Assembly: GCA_023375785.1 (NCBI GenBank) | Contig: SZWC01000573.1 | Span: 2,307-35,962 of the forward strand | Length of the DNA: 33,656 nucleotides | Source of the DNA: Penium margaritaceum | Taxonomy: Eukaryota; Streptophyta; Zygnematophyceae; Desmidiales; Peniaceae | Direction: 5' to 3' | Part shown: one piece after another, positions 1 through 9,078 of the stretch | Numbering within the stretch: position 1 is the first letter of the stretch | How the letters are laid out: each line of letters starts with the position of its first letter | Made by a program: the position numbers and the translations under genes | Notes under the pieces: generated by a model | Database searches by the model: none | What the model was told of the DNA's origin: nothing | What the model saw: only the letters and a program-made list of their open reading frames with translations

Positions 1-498
1 AAAATCCAACAAGCGCCCTAGTTACACTAGGGGATTTGGGCTATATTTTGTTACTTGCCCGAGCACCTCCCGGGTCCCGCGGTAGTGGGGCTCAGCAGAT
101 CCCCTTTCTTCCATCACAGCATGCGCCGCATCGTGCAAAACCCCCCAAACCCTCAAGAAACCCCTCAGATAAAATGGGGGGTTTGGCAGGGTCATTGCGG
201 GCTCGCAGGGAGGTTCCGCCGTGAAACCCCTCCTGCGAGCTTGCGATGACCGGCGAAGTTCGACTTCGCCCTCAAAGTCAAAATCCATGTCAAATTTGTT
301 AAATACATTAAATACATGTCACTCGTGCCCATTTTTGCTCGCACAATGAAAAACATGGGCACCACTGTTATTTCATTTCTGACTATGGACACCGCTAACA
401 CTTTGTTTTCGACTATGGACACTGCGGTTTTTTCCGTTTTCAACCTTGGACACAGCTGATATATCGACCCAAACGATGGGTAAATTACAATACTGTCT
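1..498. mobile_element. Right end of a non-autonomous MULE-type element (E1), left part outside window
   Basis: This segment matches the right half of the complete element at 5655-6809 and the fragment at 13043-13436. It has the same order of parts: a palindromic CCCTAG/CTAGGG stretch, a GC-rich hairpin near 61-104, a GTTCGACTTCGCCCTC stretch near 256, and then units containing ATGGGCACC or ATGGACACC spaced about 30 bp apart (about 329-478). Its end, read inward on the minus strand, is AGACAGTATTG, which resembles the termini at 509, 5655 and 13042. No coding sequence is evident. The left boundary is not in the window. That it is a MULE end is inferred from the complete relative. Confidence 0.5.
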
Positions 499-508
499 TA
501 TTCTAAAA

Positions 509-710
509 TGACAGAGTTGTAATGTGTCCATCATTTCGGTCGATATATCCGCGGTGTCCATAGTCCAAAGCGAACCGACGGCGGTGTCCAAAGTCCAAAT
601 CGAGATGCATGTCGTGCCCATAGTCGGAAAGAAAATGGCAGCGGTGCCCATAGTTGAAAACGACATGCCATCTGTGCCCCTCGTTAGTGTCAGTCATGGG
701 CACGCTTGAC
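509..710 (+). repeat. Subterminal tandem array of ~30-bp units, left MULE
   Basis: After the terminus, units with the core GTGTCCATAGTC or GTGCCCATAGTC recur about every 30 bp (near 553, 583, 613, 643, 673), separated by variable GACGGCG-like spacers. The same kind of array occurs at 5655-5833 and inverted at 6632-6809 and 12840-13042. The short ORF across this region is only a reading of the repeat. Confidence 0.65.
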
Positions 711-1294
711 ATATGTTGCATGGTTTTAATTGATTCGACATATATTTCAGCAACCATGACAAAACGACTGTCGTCGGCGGTCGTACGCGTGTCATGGAAG
801 GAATTTGATGTGGTTCGTTAGGGCTCCAACGCCTTTGTCACGGGGGTCTTACATACAGTGATGCCAGGCTTCGGCTCGTACATACGCACTGCACATCATA
901 AAGCCGATTGCGTCATGTTAATCCGTTTATCGAAGGATCCTTGAAGTTTAATCAATGAAAATTTTGTTCTCCTGGAATGTGTCCCTGTCTTTCAGCGGAT
1001 TTGTATATCATTTTGACAGCCTGTCACGTTGCACATTCTGCCGGTTTCCCGCGTCGCACTGTACCTCCAATCATGCACGGCTACCATGTGCTTCGCTCGG
1101 CTGCAGTCATACCTAATGTTGGAAAATATTTTTTAATCCACATCGAGAGTTGCGGCTGGTGGGGGGTTCTCGTCTTGCAGAGCATTGTGTTGCATCGAAA
1201 CGTCGATGATGTTGCACGTCCTCACTGCGGTCTCGTTGACGGCGCATGCAAGACACATGAGGGTATCCAAGTTATATAGAGCCATGTTTTATAC
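711..1294 (+). other. MULE 5' leader region
   Basis: This stretch is matched by about 12300-12840 in the inverted right copy, so it belongs to the element. It lies between the terminal array and the transposase start. A TATATA-like stretch near 1273 and TTTATAC near 1287 lie just before the first ATG and could serve as promoter elements, but no start site can be shown. A 100-codon ORF (977-1279) is shared with the right copy only in part, and that copy is shortened by a stop. I do not call it a gene. Confidence 0.35.
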
Positions 1295-3330
1295 ATGAGG
1301 TGCCCATGTTGTCTCCCTATGGCCGGGACCACGCACCAGAGAGGTGGCGGAGCTGTCACATCATCCTGGGTCCCACCGGACGACAGCGACGACGACGTGA
1401 CAGACGAGCCTTGCTTGACGCGCCACACCCCCCCCCCCCCCAGTACGATGATGCACCGCCCCCTTGCAGTCGACGGGGCCCCACGCCGTCAAGCTGAGGG
1501 TCCCCTCATAATGTCCCATGTAGACGTGCGTGTGCACTTGATCAAGGGCATGCCCATTGGGTCCGACGATGAGGGAAAGGCAGTCGACGCCATGGCGAAG
1601 GCTGCCTCTGCCCGCATCACGAACCCGACCCCTCCTGCTACACTGAAGAAGCGGAAGGCTGCGGTGGACTTCCCCCGTGGCTCAACATATGAGAACATGG
1701 CCGCATGCAAAGCCGCCGTGGAAGAGTATGCGGTTCACAACCACATGACGCTCAGGTGGTTGAAAAGCGACTGCACTCGCTTTGTGGCGCGGTGCAAGCT
1801 GTACGCGACCAAGAAGTGCCCGTGGACCATACGTGCGACGTACAGCAAGAAGTCTGGGGTGGCCAACATCACGTCGTTCGTGGATGGCCACCTTTGTGAC
1901 CCCGGAGTCAGCCGGGGTAACCCCGTGCGCTCTATGAGGTGGGTTGCACGGCAGATTGAGAGCACCAACGCAAAGGACCTGTGAGTGAAGCCCAAGGTGC
2001 TACAAGCAGTCGTAACTGAAGTTACCGTTGGCGAGGACCAACGCCGTGGAGGCCAAGCTACCCAGGGCGACCCACACTTACTGCACCTGGCACCTTATGC
2101 CCAACGTGCAGTCTCGGTGCCAGTGCAGGTCGGGCGCTTTCTTCTCGAACCTGGCGCACGTGACGACGCAGGCAGATTGGTATGCCTGCCTGGCCGAGAT
2201 GCGGCCGCATAGTACCAAAGGCAGTGGATTACCTGTTGGGTGGAAATGGAGAGCTCGGCATCCCCAAGGAACGCCGGAGCATGCTTTTCTGCCCTTTTTC
2301 TTGCGGTGGGCACACCACCAGCATCGCCATGGATTCTCTCAACGGCAAGCTGGTGGAGCTACGGAAGATGTACCCGTATCTTTGTTTTGTGAACCAGCAC
2401 GTGCTCGTGCAGAGACTCTGGCACAATCGGCGCAAGTTGGCACACAACGCCGAGGGCAGCGTCGCGCCGGCGCTCTACCTCAAGGTCAAAACAACTGTGA
2501 CCGCAGCAGGGAGTACTCTTTGGACCTTGATGGGGACGAGGCCGGGACTTGGACAAGCCACACAATAGTGCGCCGAAACAGCACTCCATGCGACGTCAGC
2601 ATCACCACGAAAGACTGCTCGTGCCGGCGCCTGCGGGAGTATGGGGTGCCATGCCCCCATGCGTGCAGCCTCTTGCTCGAGAACGCCCTCAACCTCGTGG
2701 TGAACGTCGATTCCGGCTACCTCAACCTTAGCTAAAAGCGGACGTACAACTCCCCGTTCCCCTTACCAAAGGTACGGCTGGTAAAGCCGGCAGACCCGAA
2801 GTGGAAGCAGCCAAGCCCAAGTCGCGGGCCCGGGCGTCCAGCCACACTGCGTTTGGACAAATACGCCGAGGTGAAAAGTGGTGCATTTGTGCCCGCTATG
2901 GAAAGCAAGGCCATGTTCGGCGGGCATGTCCTAACATGGAGGCCCCAACCCCCGAGCAAATGGCAGTCGCACGCGTTGCAGAGCTAGATGCAGAGCGTTG
3001 CATGACAACGTCCCGTAGGACGAATGTGGACACCATGGGGTACTCCGGGGATGAGGCGGAGGATGCCCCCCTGCTGAAGAGGAGGCAGAGTCGGACGAGG
3101 AAGGGGAGGAGGAGCAGGAGGACGAGGAGGATGGGGAGGAGGGGGGACAGGAGGGGGCGGAGGAGGACGAGGAGGGGGAGGAGGGGGGGGAGGAGGTGGT
3201 CGACCCCGTCTCAGTCTCCATTGACAAGGAAGGGGTCGACCACGATGATGCCGAGGATCGTGAGGAGGCATGGATGGCCTTCCATGCCGAGGTGGACATC
3301 ATCAACCGTTCTTTCGACCTTTGGTGAGTT
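1295..3330 (+). pseudogene. MULE transposase (MuDR-like), broken, DDE core deleted
   Basis: Transposases of this family cut and paste the element in the nucleus. Codons 1-229 (1295-1984) hold the MuDR-type DNA-binding domain, with Cys/His zinc ligands in CKLYATKKCPW and HLC. A TGA at 1982 ends this frame; the right copy reads Pro-Cys there, where this copy has Leu-stop. From about 2040 the sequence resumes at the conserved block after the second catalytic Asp, so both DDE aspartates are absent. The SWIM finger at about 2600-2690 is intact (CSC then CPH). A TAA at 2733 follows. A CCHC zinc knuckle (CARYGKQGH, 2888-2940) has its second Cys changed to Tyr at 2897-2899. A Glu/Asp-rich tail runs from about 3070 to the TGA at 3325 in another frame. 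Identification is firm. The gene is dead. Confidence 0.8.
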
Positions 3331-3906
3331 TGTCTGAGCTACTTTCCATTCCCCTTACGTTCCCGCAACTCTGGTTTCAGGTTCATTCATGATTTCAAAC
3401 ACTTTATTTTTTTCCATGTGTGTGCTTTGCAGAGATTACTCAAGTGTTGTTCTTCAAGAGAAAGTGTATGCCAGATCAAAAGTTGCCCGTGATTGCACTC
3501 TTGGAGTAGAGTAGCTTTCACTTGTGGTGTACTTGGGTTTGTACTTTTGTTTCACTCCGCGTGTCATAGAGTTCTGTTGTAGAATGCCTCAGCTTCTGTA
3601 CCTCTCCCCCCCCCGCCCCACAATGATTGACGTCCACATTCCTTTTCTTTATAAATGATTCACTAGCACAAACCACAAATGGGATGGTAGTTTTGTTCAA
3701 CTCTGGATCTATTGTAGTGCACAATGGCTGTCAGGTTCAGATGTTCTTAATGCATATCAGTAAATGGTGTCCACATTCTACTTTTCTAAATTTCTATCTA
3801 AAGCACCTACCAAGAATGTGTACATATAGACTTTACACACATTCATTTCATTCTCTTTCAGTCAATTGTCTCTGCTGTGTGAGCATCTTCCCAAGGAACC
3901 TGAAAC
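3331..3906 (+). other. MULE spacer between transposase and second ORF
   Basis: It is homologous to about 8506-9060 in the right copy. No domain is recognised. A GTGAGT donor-like site overlaps the transposase stop (3324) and a TTTGCAG acceptor-like site lies at 3426-3432. Both are also present in the right copy, so an intron here is possible. Confidence 0.35.
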
Positions 3907-4176
3907 ATGAGTACATGTGACGAACCACACTTGACCGTCATCTTCCTCATGGGAGTTGGTGCAACAGTGGTGTGTCAGACACTGTATTCCTACTTGTGGC
4001 AGCCAACAAGCACGAGATATGTAGGCATGTGCCATTGTACAGTGACACACAACGACGCATCTTCAATGGATGCCTACACAAGTGAAACAGAAGCAGAGGA
4101 AAGACATGGGGAAGATGTTTTCTACGAAAGAGGAGACGAAGAAGACAAAGAGGTTGACTCTCTTAAATGCGGATGA
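3907..4176 (+). pseudogene. MULE second ORF, unknown product, truncated by frameshift
   Basis: An 89-codon ORF starts MSTCDEPHLTVIFLMGVGA and matches, residue by residue with scattered changes, the first two thirds of the 130-codon ORF at 8113-8505 in the other MULE copy. It has a hydrophobic start, a Trp/Tyr/Cys-containing middle and an acidic second half (HGEDVFYE, then GDEEDKEVDSL). After DSL an extra base at about 4164-4170 shifts the frame and gives a stop seven bases later, where the other copy reads on through an acidic DADEDIF segment. I do not recognise the family. It could be a MULE accessory gene or a distal exon of the transposase. Confidence 0.45.
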
Positions 4177-4279
4177 GGACATTTTCTTTGATGTAATGGG
4201 ATGTCAGGGAAGGCAGGGATGTGGATGTGACTTGTGCCACTAGCTCTGGTTGTGTAGTGTCCTCAATCCTAAGTGGTTA

Positions 4280-4765
4280 GATCCAGAGTGGTTTGGGCAG
4301 TAGTGGAGACAGTCAGGCCCATACTTGTTCCCTGACATAATACATGATTGCCCATAGTCGTTCCTAAAACAATGCTGGAATGCCCATAATTGTCATTGAA
4401 ATCATTGTACAATGCCCATACTTGGGCCATGAACATTGTGCCCAGATTTGTCACATGAATAAGACTGTAGTGCCCATACTTGTCAGTGAAATAATACTGA
4501 ATTGCCCATTGTTGACAATTAAATGATGCTTCACTCCCGGGAAATGTCACGTACTTGATACTTGGATGCCCATGTTTGTCAGTGAAATAATTCTCGCATA
4601 CCCACAAATGTCAATGTAATAAAACTCGGATGCCCATACTTTTCACTGAAATAATACTCTTATACCCAAAAAGGGTACATGTAGGGATTACCCACAAAAT
4701 TTGATTCTGTGTATGGCCTACCCGGCGTTCGGAAGAATAAGACTCCCCTACCCACTGACCTGAGA
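4280..4765 (+). repeat. Right-hand array of ~30-32-bp TGCCCA units, left MULE
   Basis: TGCCCATA or TACCCA recurs about every 30-32 bp, with ATGTCA/TTGTCA and AATAAT spacers between (examples near 4350, 4381, 4411, 4471, 4503, 4568, 4630, 4670, 4699, 4758). It is matched in reverse by 7560-8105. It differs from the left-end array in sequence and runs in the same, not opposite, direction, so it is not a plain terminal inverted repeat. Confidence 0.6.
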
Positions 4766-5654
4766 ATATCAACACTTTCTCCATGAATAACGTAAAAACG
4801 CAGCATGTCGACGTTGGATGCGATGCAGCGTCAACATGCTGACATCATCACTTGCTTGGAACGTTCACAAACCCCTCATTTGAAGGGTTTGTGAATGGGG
4901 GTGTGACCATATACCCACAGAATTCTCGATAGATCCCCCATATCCATGGACTGCATAATAAACATGGCATATCCACGACTTCGCAGATTTTTGTAGCTAT
5001 GCCAGAGACTTGCACAACGAGAACAATATATCCAACTTCTGACAGAAATTCCGCATGTCGACGCAGCATACCAAGCAGCCTCGACATGGAGGCGTCAGCA
5101 GCAGCGAAAAGGAAGCACAGCAAACCCTTCAAAAGATGGGTTTACGATAGTTTCATTGCTCTTTGAGTGGCTTTTCCATTCGTGCGGTGGTGTCGTCCGC
5201 CACACCGCATGAACGACTGGTCGTTCGTGGTCTCCTGCCGGGCAACACAATCGCGGGGCCCGTTAGGAGACCGAGCGAGACCAACGCTAGTTTATAGGTT
5301 AGAGGGTTTCATTGTATTATATAACATTCAAAGTGAGTTCGAGAATCAAATCAGAAACAAAGGACCGATGTCGGACATGCAGGCCGACAACTTTCAGACA
5401 ATGCTTTCGACAAAACGCTCACCTACCTCCCTCAACGAAGGACTCATCGCTCTTAATCAATTAATCTCTCAGGTAACATGACGCAAAGCCTCGAAAATGA
5501 CTCTGTATCTCTTGTGCAAAATGAACAAAAATGTACTATGAAAATTGAAAACTGAAAAGCGGCATAATGTTTTACCTTAAGTGAAATGAGCAATCCTGGT
5601 ATATGTTTACATCTGTGTGTACAATAATTTCGTTGCACTACATATATTATACTA
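4766..5654. other. Spacer between the inverted MULEs; two small hairpins, no gene
   Basis: No coding sequence is recognisable. There are two inverted repeats: AGCATGTCGACG at 4802-4813 with its near complement at 4829-4840, and TTCACAAACCC at 4864-4874 with its exact complement at 4885-4895. Parts resemble 14240-14490 (ATTCTCGATA, CCATATCCA, TCACAAAC), so a further degraded repeat family may be present. The last nine bases are the left target duplication of the element at 5655. Confidence 0.4.
5646..5654. repeat. Target-site duplication, left copy (ATTATACTA)
   Basis: ATTATACTA directly precedes the element at 5655 and is repeated exactly at 6810-6818. Nine base pairs is the usual MULE target duplication length. 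Confidence 0.9.
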
Positions 5655-5833
5655 GGACGAAGTTGTTCTATGCCCATGGTTGCCGCCGATAGATCCGCGG
5701 TGTCCATAGTCGATTTCGACCCGCACGCGGTGCCCAAAGTCGATTTCGACCCGCACGCGGTGCCCATAGTCGGAAACGACCCACACGCGGTGCCCATATT
5801 TTTCGTCGTGTGAGCGAAAATGGGCACGGCTGA
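5655..5833 (+). repeat. Left TIR of the non-autonomous MULE
   Basis: About 180 bp, matching the reverse complement of 6632-6809. It holds four to five units of about 30 bp with the core GCGGTGCCCATAGTCG and GACCCGCAC spacers. Confidence 0.85.
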
Positions 5834-5899
5834 TATATTTTTCATGTATATATCACTTTCGACATGTTTTTTGACATTGACCTTCGCCGGTCGTCGCGA

Positions 5900-6420
5900 G
5901 CTCGCAGGAGGAGTTTCGCGCCGAAACCTCCCTACGAGCTCGTGATGACCCTGCCCAACCCCCCAAACCTACGACAAACTCGGGGGTTTGTCATAGGTTT
6001 GGGGTGGTTTGCAGGATGCGGCGCACGCCGGGCTTCTGCCGGGCCCCGCGGTAGCGGGGCCCGGCAGATGCCCAGCGTGCGCCGCATCCTGCCCAACCCC
6101 CCAAACCTACGACAAACTAGGGGGTTTGTCGTATATTTGGGGGGGTCTGCAGGATGCGGCGCACGCTGGGCACCTGCCGGGCCCCGCTGCCGCAGGGCCC
6201 GGCAGCTGCCCGGGCAAGTAAAAAAATATAACACAAACCCCCTAGTTTAACTAGGGGGTTTGTCGTATATGGGGGGGGGTTTGTTAGTTGCGGCGCACGT
6301 GTGAGAGGAGAAAGGGAATCTGCCGGGCCCCGCTACCGCGGGGTCCGGCAGATGCCCGAGCAAGTAAAAAAATAAAACCCAAACCCCCTAGTGTAACTAG
6401 GGGGTTTGCGAGTAAATTTG
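5900..6420. repeat. Chain of GC-rich hairpins inside the non-autonomous MULE
   Basis: Two hairpin types alternate. One is CTGCCGGGCCCCGC with its near complement GCGGGGCCCGGCAG, at about 6036-6067, 6173-6205 and 6320-6351. The other is an AAACCCCCTAG / CTAGGGGGTTT palindrome, with longer versions containing CCCAAACCTACGACAAAC, at about 5960-6005, 6099-6150, 6230-6260 and 6375-6408. Together they make a tandem unit of roughly 130-150 bp. Related hairpins lie at 61-104 and 13062-13100. Confidence 0.75.
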
Positions 6421-6631
6421 GGGGGGTTTGTTAGTTGCGGTTTATTTTAGGGGGGGTTTGCGTGTTGCGGCGCACCCTTTTGGAGTGCGCATCTCAAAAG
6501 TCGCAACAGTCACCCTGTCGCGACTTTTGGAGTTTGCACTTGCGACCTCCAGAAGTCGCGGCACTCATTTTTCGCCCACTTCGCCCTCGAATTCGGCGAA
6601 GTTCGACTTCGAGGGCGTGGGTACAGTTGTT

Positions 6632-6809
6632 ATTTTTTTCGTTTTTCGCTCGCTCGACGAAAAACATGGGCACCGCATGCGGGTCGTTTTCGACTATGGG
6701 CACCGCGTGCGGGTCGAAATCGACTTTGGGCACCGCGTGCAGGTCGAAATCGACTATGGGCAGCGCGTCTAAATCGACCGAAACAACGGGCACCGGAGCA
6801 TTTGTGCCC
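6632..6809 (-). repeat. Right TIR of the non-autonomous MULE
   Basis: Inverted counterpart of 5655-5833. It has CGACTATGGGCACCGCG units at about 30-bp spacing and ends TTTGTGCCC at 6809. Confidence 0.85.
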
Positions 6810-6818
6810 ATTATACTA
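6810..6818. repeat. Target-site duplication, right copy (ATTATACTA)
   Basis: Exact repeat of 5646-5654. Confidence 0.9.
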
Positions 6819-7560
6819 ATAAGTATACATATAAGTATACGCGCACATATACATATACAGTATACATAGACATATACAGTCCAAGTATTCAGTCTTCATG
6901 GTCTTGCATGTCCTAAACAAACCTCGCATGTTGCCAGCCGGGCTTGGCAGCCTCTGTTTCGTTTTGTCCTTTACCGTTCAGTGGCAGGGAGTTCGCACAA
7001 GCTGGAGCCATGCATGTGGACGGATATCGTCGCGCTGTAGCCAACGTTTGCGTGTCGCACGGAAGAGGACATTGATATCGCCAATGAATGTGCCGACGTC
7101 CACTCAGGGTCACGCGAACAGGTTCAACTACTAAACCTGGTTTTTGTACCGGTTCGCACTATGAACGGGTACTAACATGTGAAGTTAAGGTGCTTCTCCG
7201 TCCGTAAAATGCACTAAGTTTACTCCTACTGTCGAACTTTGACTAACACGTTGGATCGACATGGACAACGATGTTCGTCCAAATGGCCCGGCACATCATG
7301 GATGGGGTACTCCCGTAACGGACCCTTGGGTGGCACATCGGGCATGGGTCGCATTGAAGGAGCAGTGGGACCTCAATGTAGCACGCAACCGAGAGTTGGG
7401 ACATGTAGAACCATCATGGGCCCGAGCTCCTGTGACTCCAGAGCACATGGCTTGGAACTTGGGAGTGCCCATGCCGAGGAGCAGGCCGCCCAACTGTCCC
7501 AAGCCATGGGAGCCGTGGACATGGACCGAGCCACCGAGTCCGTAGTGGGTATTTCAAAGA
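6819..7560. other. Spacer with a TATAC-rich microsatellite and no recognised gene
   Basis: 6820-6882 is a degenerate TATACA/CATATA repeat. From about 7295 to 7560 the triplet-rich motif ATGGG or TTGGG recurs irregularly, which may be a worn continuation of the adjacent TGGGCA array. Overlapping ORFs of 70-120 codons in two frames show no domain. I see nothing else. Confidence 0.35.
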
Positions 7561-7570
7561 TGATGACAGT

Positions 7571-8105
7571 GACAAGTATGGGCATCCGAGTTTTATTGCA
7601 TTGACATTTTTGGGTATGCAAGTATTATTTCAGTGACAAGTATGGCCATCCGAGTTTTATTGCATTGACATTTTTGGGTATGCGAGTATTATTTCAGTGA
7701 TAAGTATGGGCTTCCGAGTTTTATTGCATTGACATTTCTGGGTATGGGAATATTATTTCAGTGACAAGTATGGGCATCCGAGTTTTATTACATTGACATT
7801 TGTGGGTATGCAAGAATTATTTCACTGACAAAGACGGGCATCCAAGTATCAAGTACGTGACATTTCTGGATAGTGGAGTATTATTTCATTGTCAAATGTG
7901 GGCAGTTCAGTATTACTTCACTAACAAGTATGGGCACTACAGTCTTATTCATGTGAGAAGTCTGGGCATCGCAGTAATGTTCATGGCCCAAGTGTGGGCA
8001 TTGTACAATGATTTCAATGACAATTATGGGCATTCCAGTATTATTTCAAGAACGAATATGGGCAATCATGTATTATGTCAGGGAACAAGTATGGGTGTAA
8101 CTGTC
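7571..8105 (-). repeat. 64-bp tandem array (dimers of 32-bp units)
   Basis: GACAAGTATGGGCATCCGAG or close variants start at 7571, 7635, 7699, 7763 and 7827, an exact 64-bp period. Each 64-mer splits into two related 32-bp halves, one starting GACAAGTATGGGC and one GACATTTTTGGGTATG. Beyond 7890 the units continue singly and more degenerate to about 8105. The left MULE has only about one of the 64-bp units. Confidence 0.9.
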
Positions 8106-8112
8106 TCCACTA

Positions 8113-8505
8113 CTACCCAAACCACTCTAGATATAACCACTTTGGATCCAAGACACTGCATAGCCAGAGCCAGTGGCACAAGTGACATCCACATCCCTGC
8201 ATTCCTTGACATCCCATTGCATCAACGAAAATGTCCTCATCGGCATCAAGAGAGTCAACCTCTTTGTCTTCTTCGTCTCCTCCTTCGTAGAAAACATCTT
8301 CCCCATGCGTTTTCTCTGCTTCTGCTTCACCTGCATAGGCATCCATTGGGGATGCACCGTTGTGTGTCACTGTACAATGGCACGTGCCTACATATCTCGT
8401 GCTTGTTGGCTGCCACAAGTAGGAATACAGTGTATGACACACCACTTCTGCCCCAACTCCCATGAGGAAGATGACGGTCAAGTGTGGTTTGTCACATGTA
8501 CTCAT
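8113..8505 (-). CDS. MULE second ORF, unknown product (130 aa)
   Basis: The ORF starts MSTCDKPHLTVIFLMGVGA at 8505 and ends at 8113. It pairs with the truncated copy at 3907-4176. The first 25 residues are fairly hydrophobic. The middle has YSYLWQPTSTRYVG and CHCTVTHN. The second half is acidic (GEDVFYEGGDEEDKEVDSL, then DADEDIF) and ends with a Cys-rich GCQGMQGCGCHLCH stretch. Position, 3' of the transposase and before the right-hand array, fits a MULE accessory ORF or late exon. Differences from the left copy are mostly amino-acid-changing, which does not suggest strong recent constraint. No family is recognised, so no function is given. Confidence 0.4.
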   Translation of the reverse strand: MSTCDKPHLTVIFLMGVGAEVVCHTLYSYLWQPTSTRYVGTCHCTVTHNGASPMDAYAGEAEAEKTHGEDVFYEGGDEEDKEVDSLDADEDIFVDAMGCQGMQGCGCHLCHWLWLCSVLDPKWLYLEWFG

Positions 8506-9078
8506 GTTTCAGGTTCCTTGGGCAGGTGCTCACACAGCAGAGATAATTGACTGAAAGAGAATGAAATGAACGTGTGTAAAGTCTATATGTACACATTCTT
8601 GGTAGGTGCTTCAGATTGGAATTTAGAAAAGTTGAATTTGGGCACCATTCACTGACATGTATTGAGAACATATGAACCTGACATCCATTGTGCACTACAC
8701 CAGATCCGGAGTTGAACAAAACTACCATCCCATTTGTGGTTTGTACTAGTGAAGTATTTGTAAAGAAAAAGGAATGTGGACATCAATCATTGTAGGGGGG
8801 GAGAAATACAGAAGCTGAGGCATTCAGCAGTAGAACTCTATGACATGCGGAGTGAAACAAAAGTACTAACCCAAGTACACCACAAGTGAAAGCTACTCTA
8901 CTACAGGAGTGTAATCCCGGGCCACTTGTGATCTGGCATACACCTTCTCTTGACGAACTGCACTTCAGTGATCTCTGCAAAGCAAACAGATTGAAAGAAG
9001 CCAGTGTTTGGAATCATCAATGAACCTGAAACCAGAGTTGTGGGAACGTAAGGGGAATGGAAACTAGCTCAGACAAAC
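8506..9078 (-). other. MULE spacer between second ORF and transposase
   Basis: Counterpart of 3331-3906. It includes the conserved TTTGCAG acceptor-like site (about 8977-8983) and a GTGAGT donor-like site near 9081. No domain is visible. Confidence 0.35.

Larger units (their letters stand above)
509..4765 (+). mobile_element. MULE (Mutator-like DNA transposon), left copy, internally deleted
   Basis: It runs from a terminus TGACAGAGTTGTAA at 509 through a 30-bp-unit terminal array, a 5' leader, a transposase gene (MuDR DNA-binding domain, SWIM finger, CCHC knuckle, acidic tail), a second small ORF, and a second array of TGCCCA units ending near 4765. The whole series occurs again in reverse order between 13042 and about 7560. 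The DDE core is missing here: sequence after the MuDR domain jumps at about 2018-2040 to a point some 550 bp further on in the right copy. The left terminus is well supported by three relatives. The right end is uncertain, because its array is not an inverted copy of the left one and no target duplication was found. Confidence 0.7.
5655..6809. mobile_element. Complete non-autonomous MULE, 1155 bp, long TIRs
   Basis: The element is bounded by a perfect 9-bp direct repeat. Its two ends are inverted copies of each other over about 170-180 bp: 5655 reads GGACGAAGTTGTTC inward, and the other end read on the minus strand starts GGGCACAAATGCTC. Each TIR is itself a run of 30-bp units (GTGCCCATAGTCGATTTCGA type). 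The interior is a chain of GC-rich hairpins with no transposase, so movement would need the protein from a full MULE such as its neighbours. Its left-end array is shared with the MULE copies at 509 and 13042, which suggests the same family supplied the transposase (inference). ORFs inside it are repeat readings. Confidence 0.88.

Noticed and set aside
977..1279. 100-codon ORF in the MULE leader
   Set aside because: The homologous stretch in the right copy is shorter and interrupted, and it lies in the 5' leader. There is no motif.
3324..3514. Intron joining the acidic tail to a short exon ending at 3512-3514
   Set aside because: GTGAGT and TTTGCAG are conserved in both copies and a short matching reading follows, but joining TG to A at that junction itself makes TGA, and the right copy has another stop. 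It is not supported as coding.
5864..6250. 128-codon ORF in the non-autonomous MULE
   Set aside because: It reads through tandem hairpins, gives repetitive Gly/Arg/Pro sequence and is open on both strands, as expected of the repeat.
7239..7604. Overlapping ORFs of 121 and 94 codons
   Set aside because: They are two frames open together over recurring ATGGG/TTGGG motifs. No domain, and likely repeat-derived.
7571..8105. CRISPR-like appearance of regular 30-64-bp repeats
   Set aside because: There are no unique spacers. The spacers are themselves repeated, and the setting is a eukaryotic transposon end.
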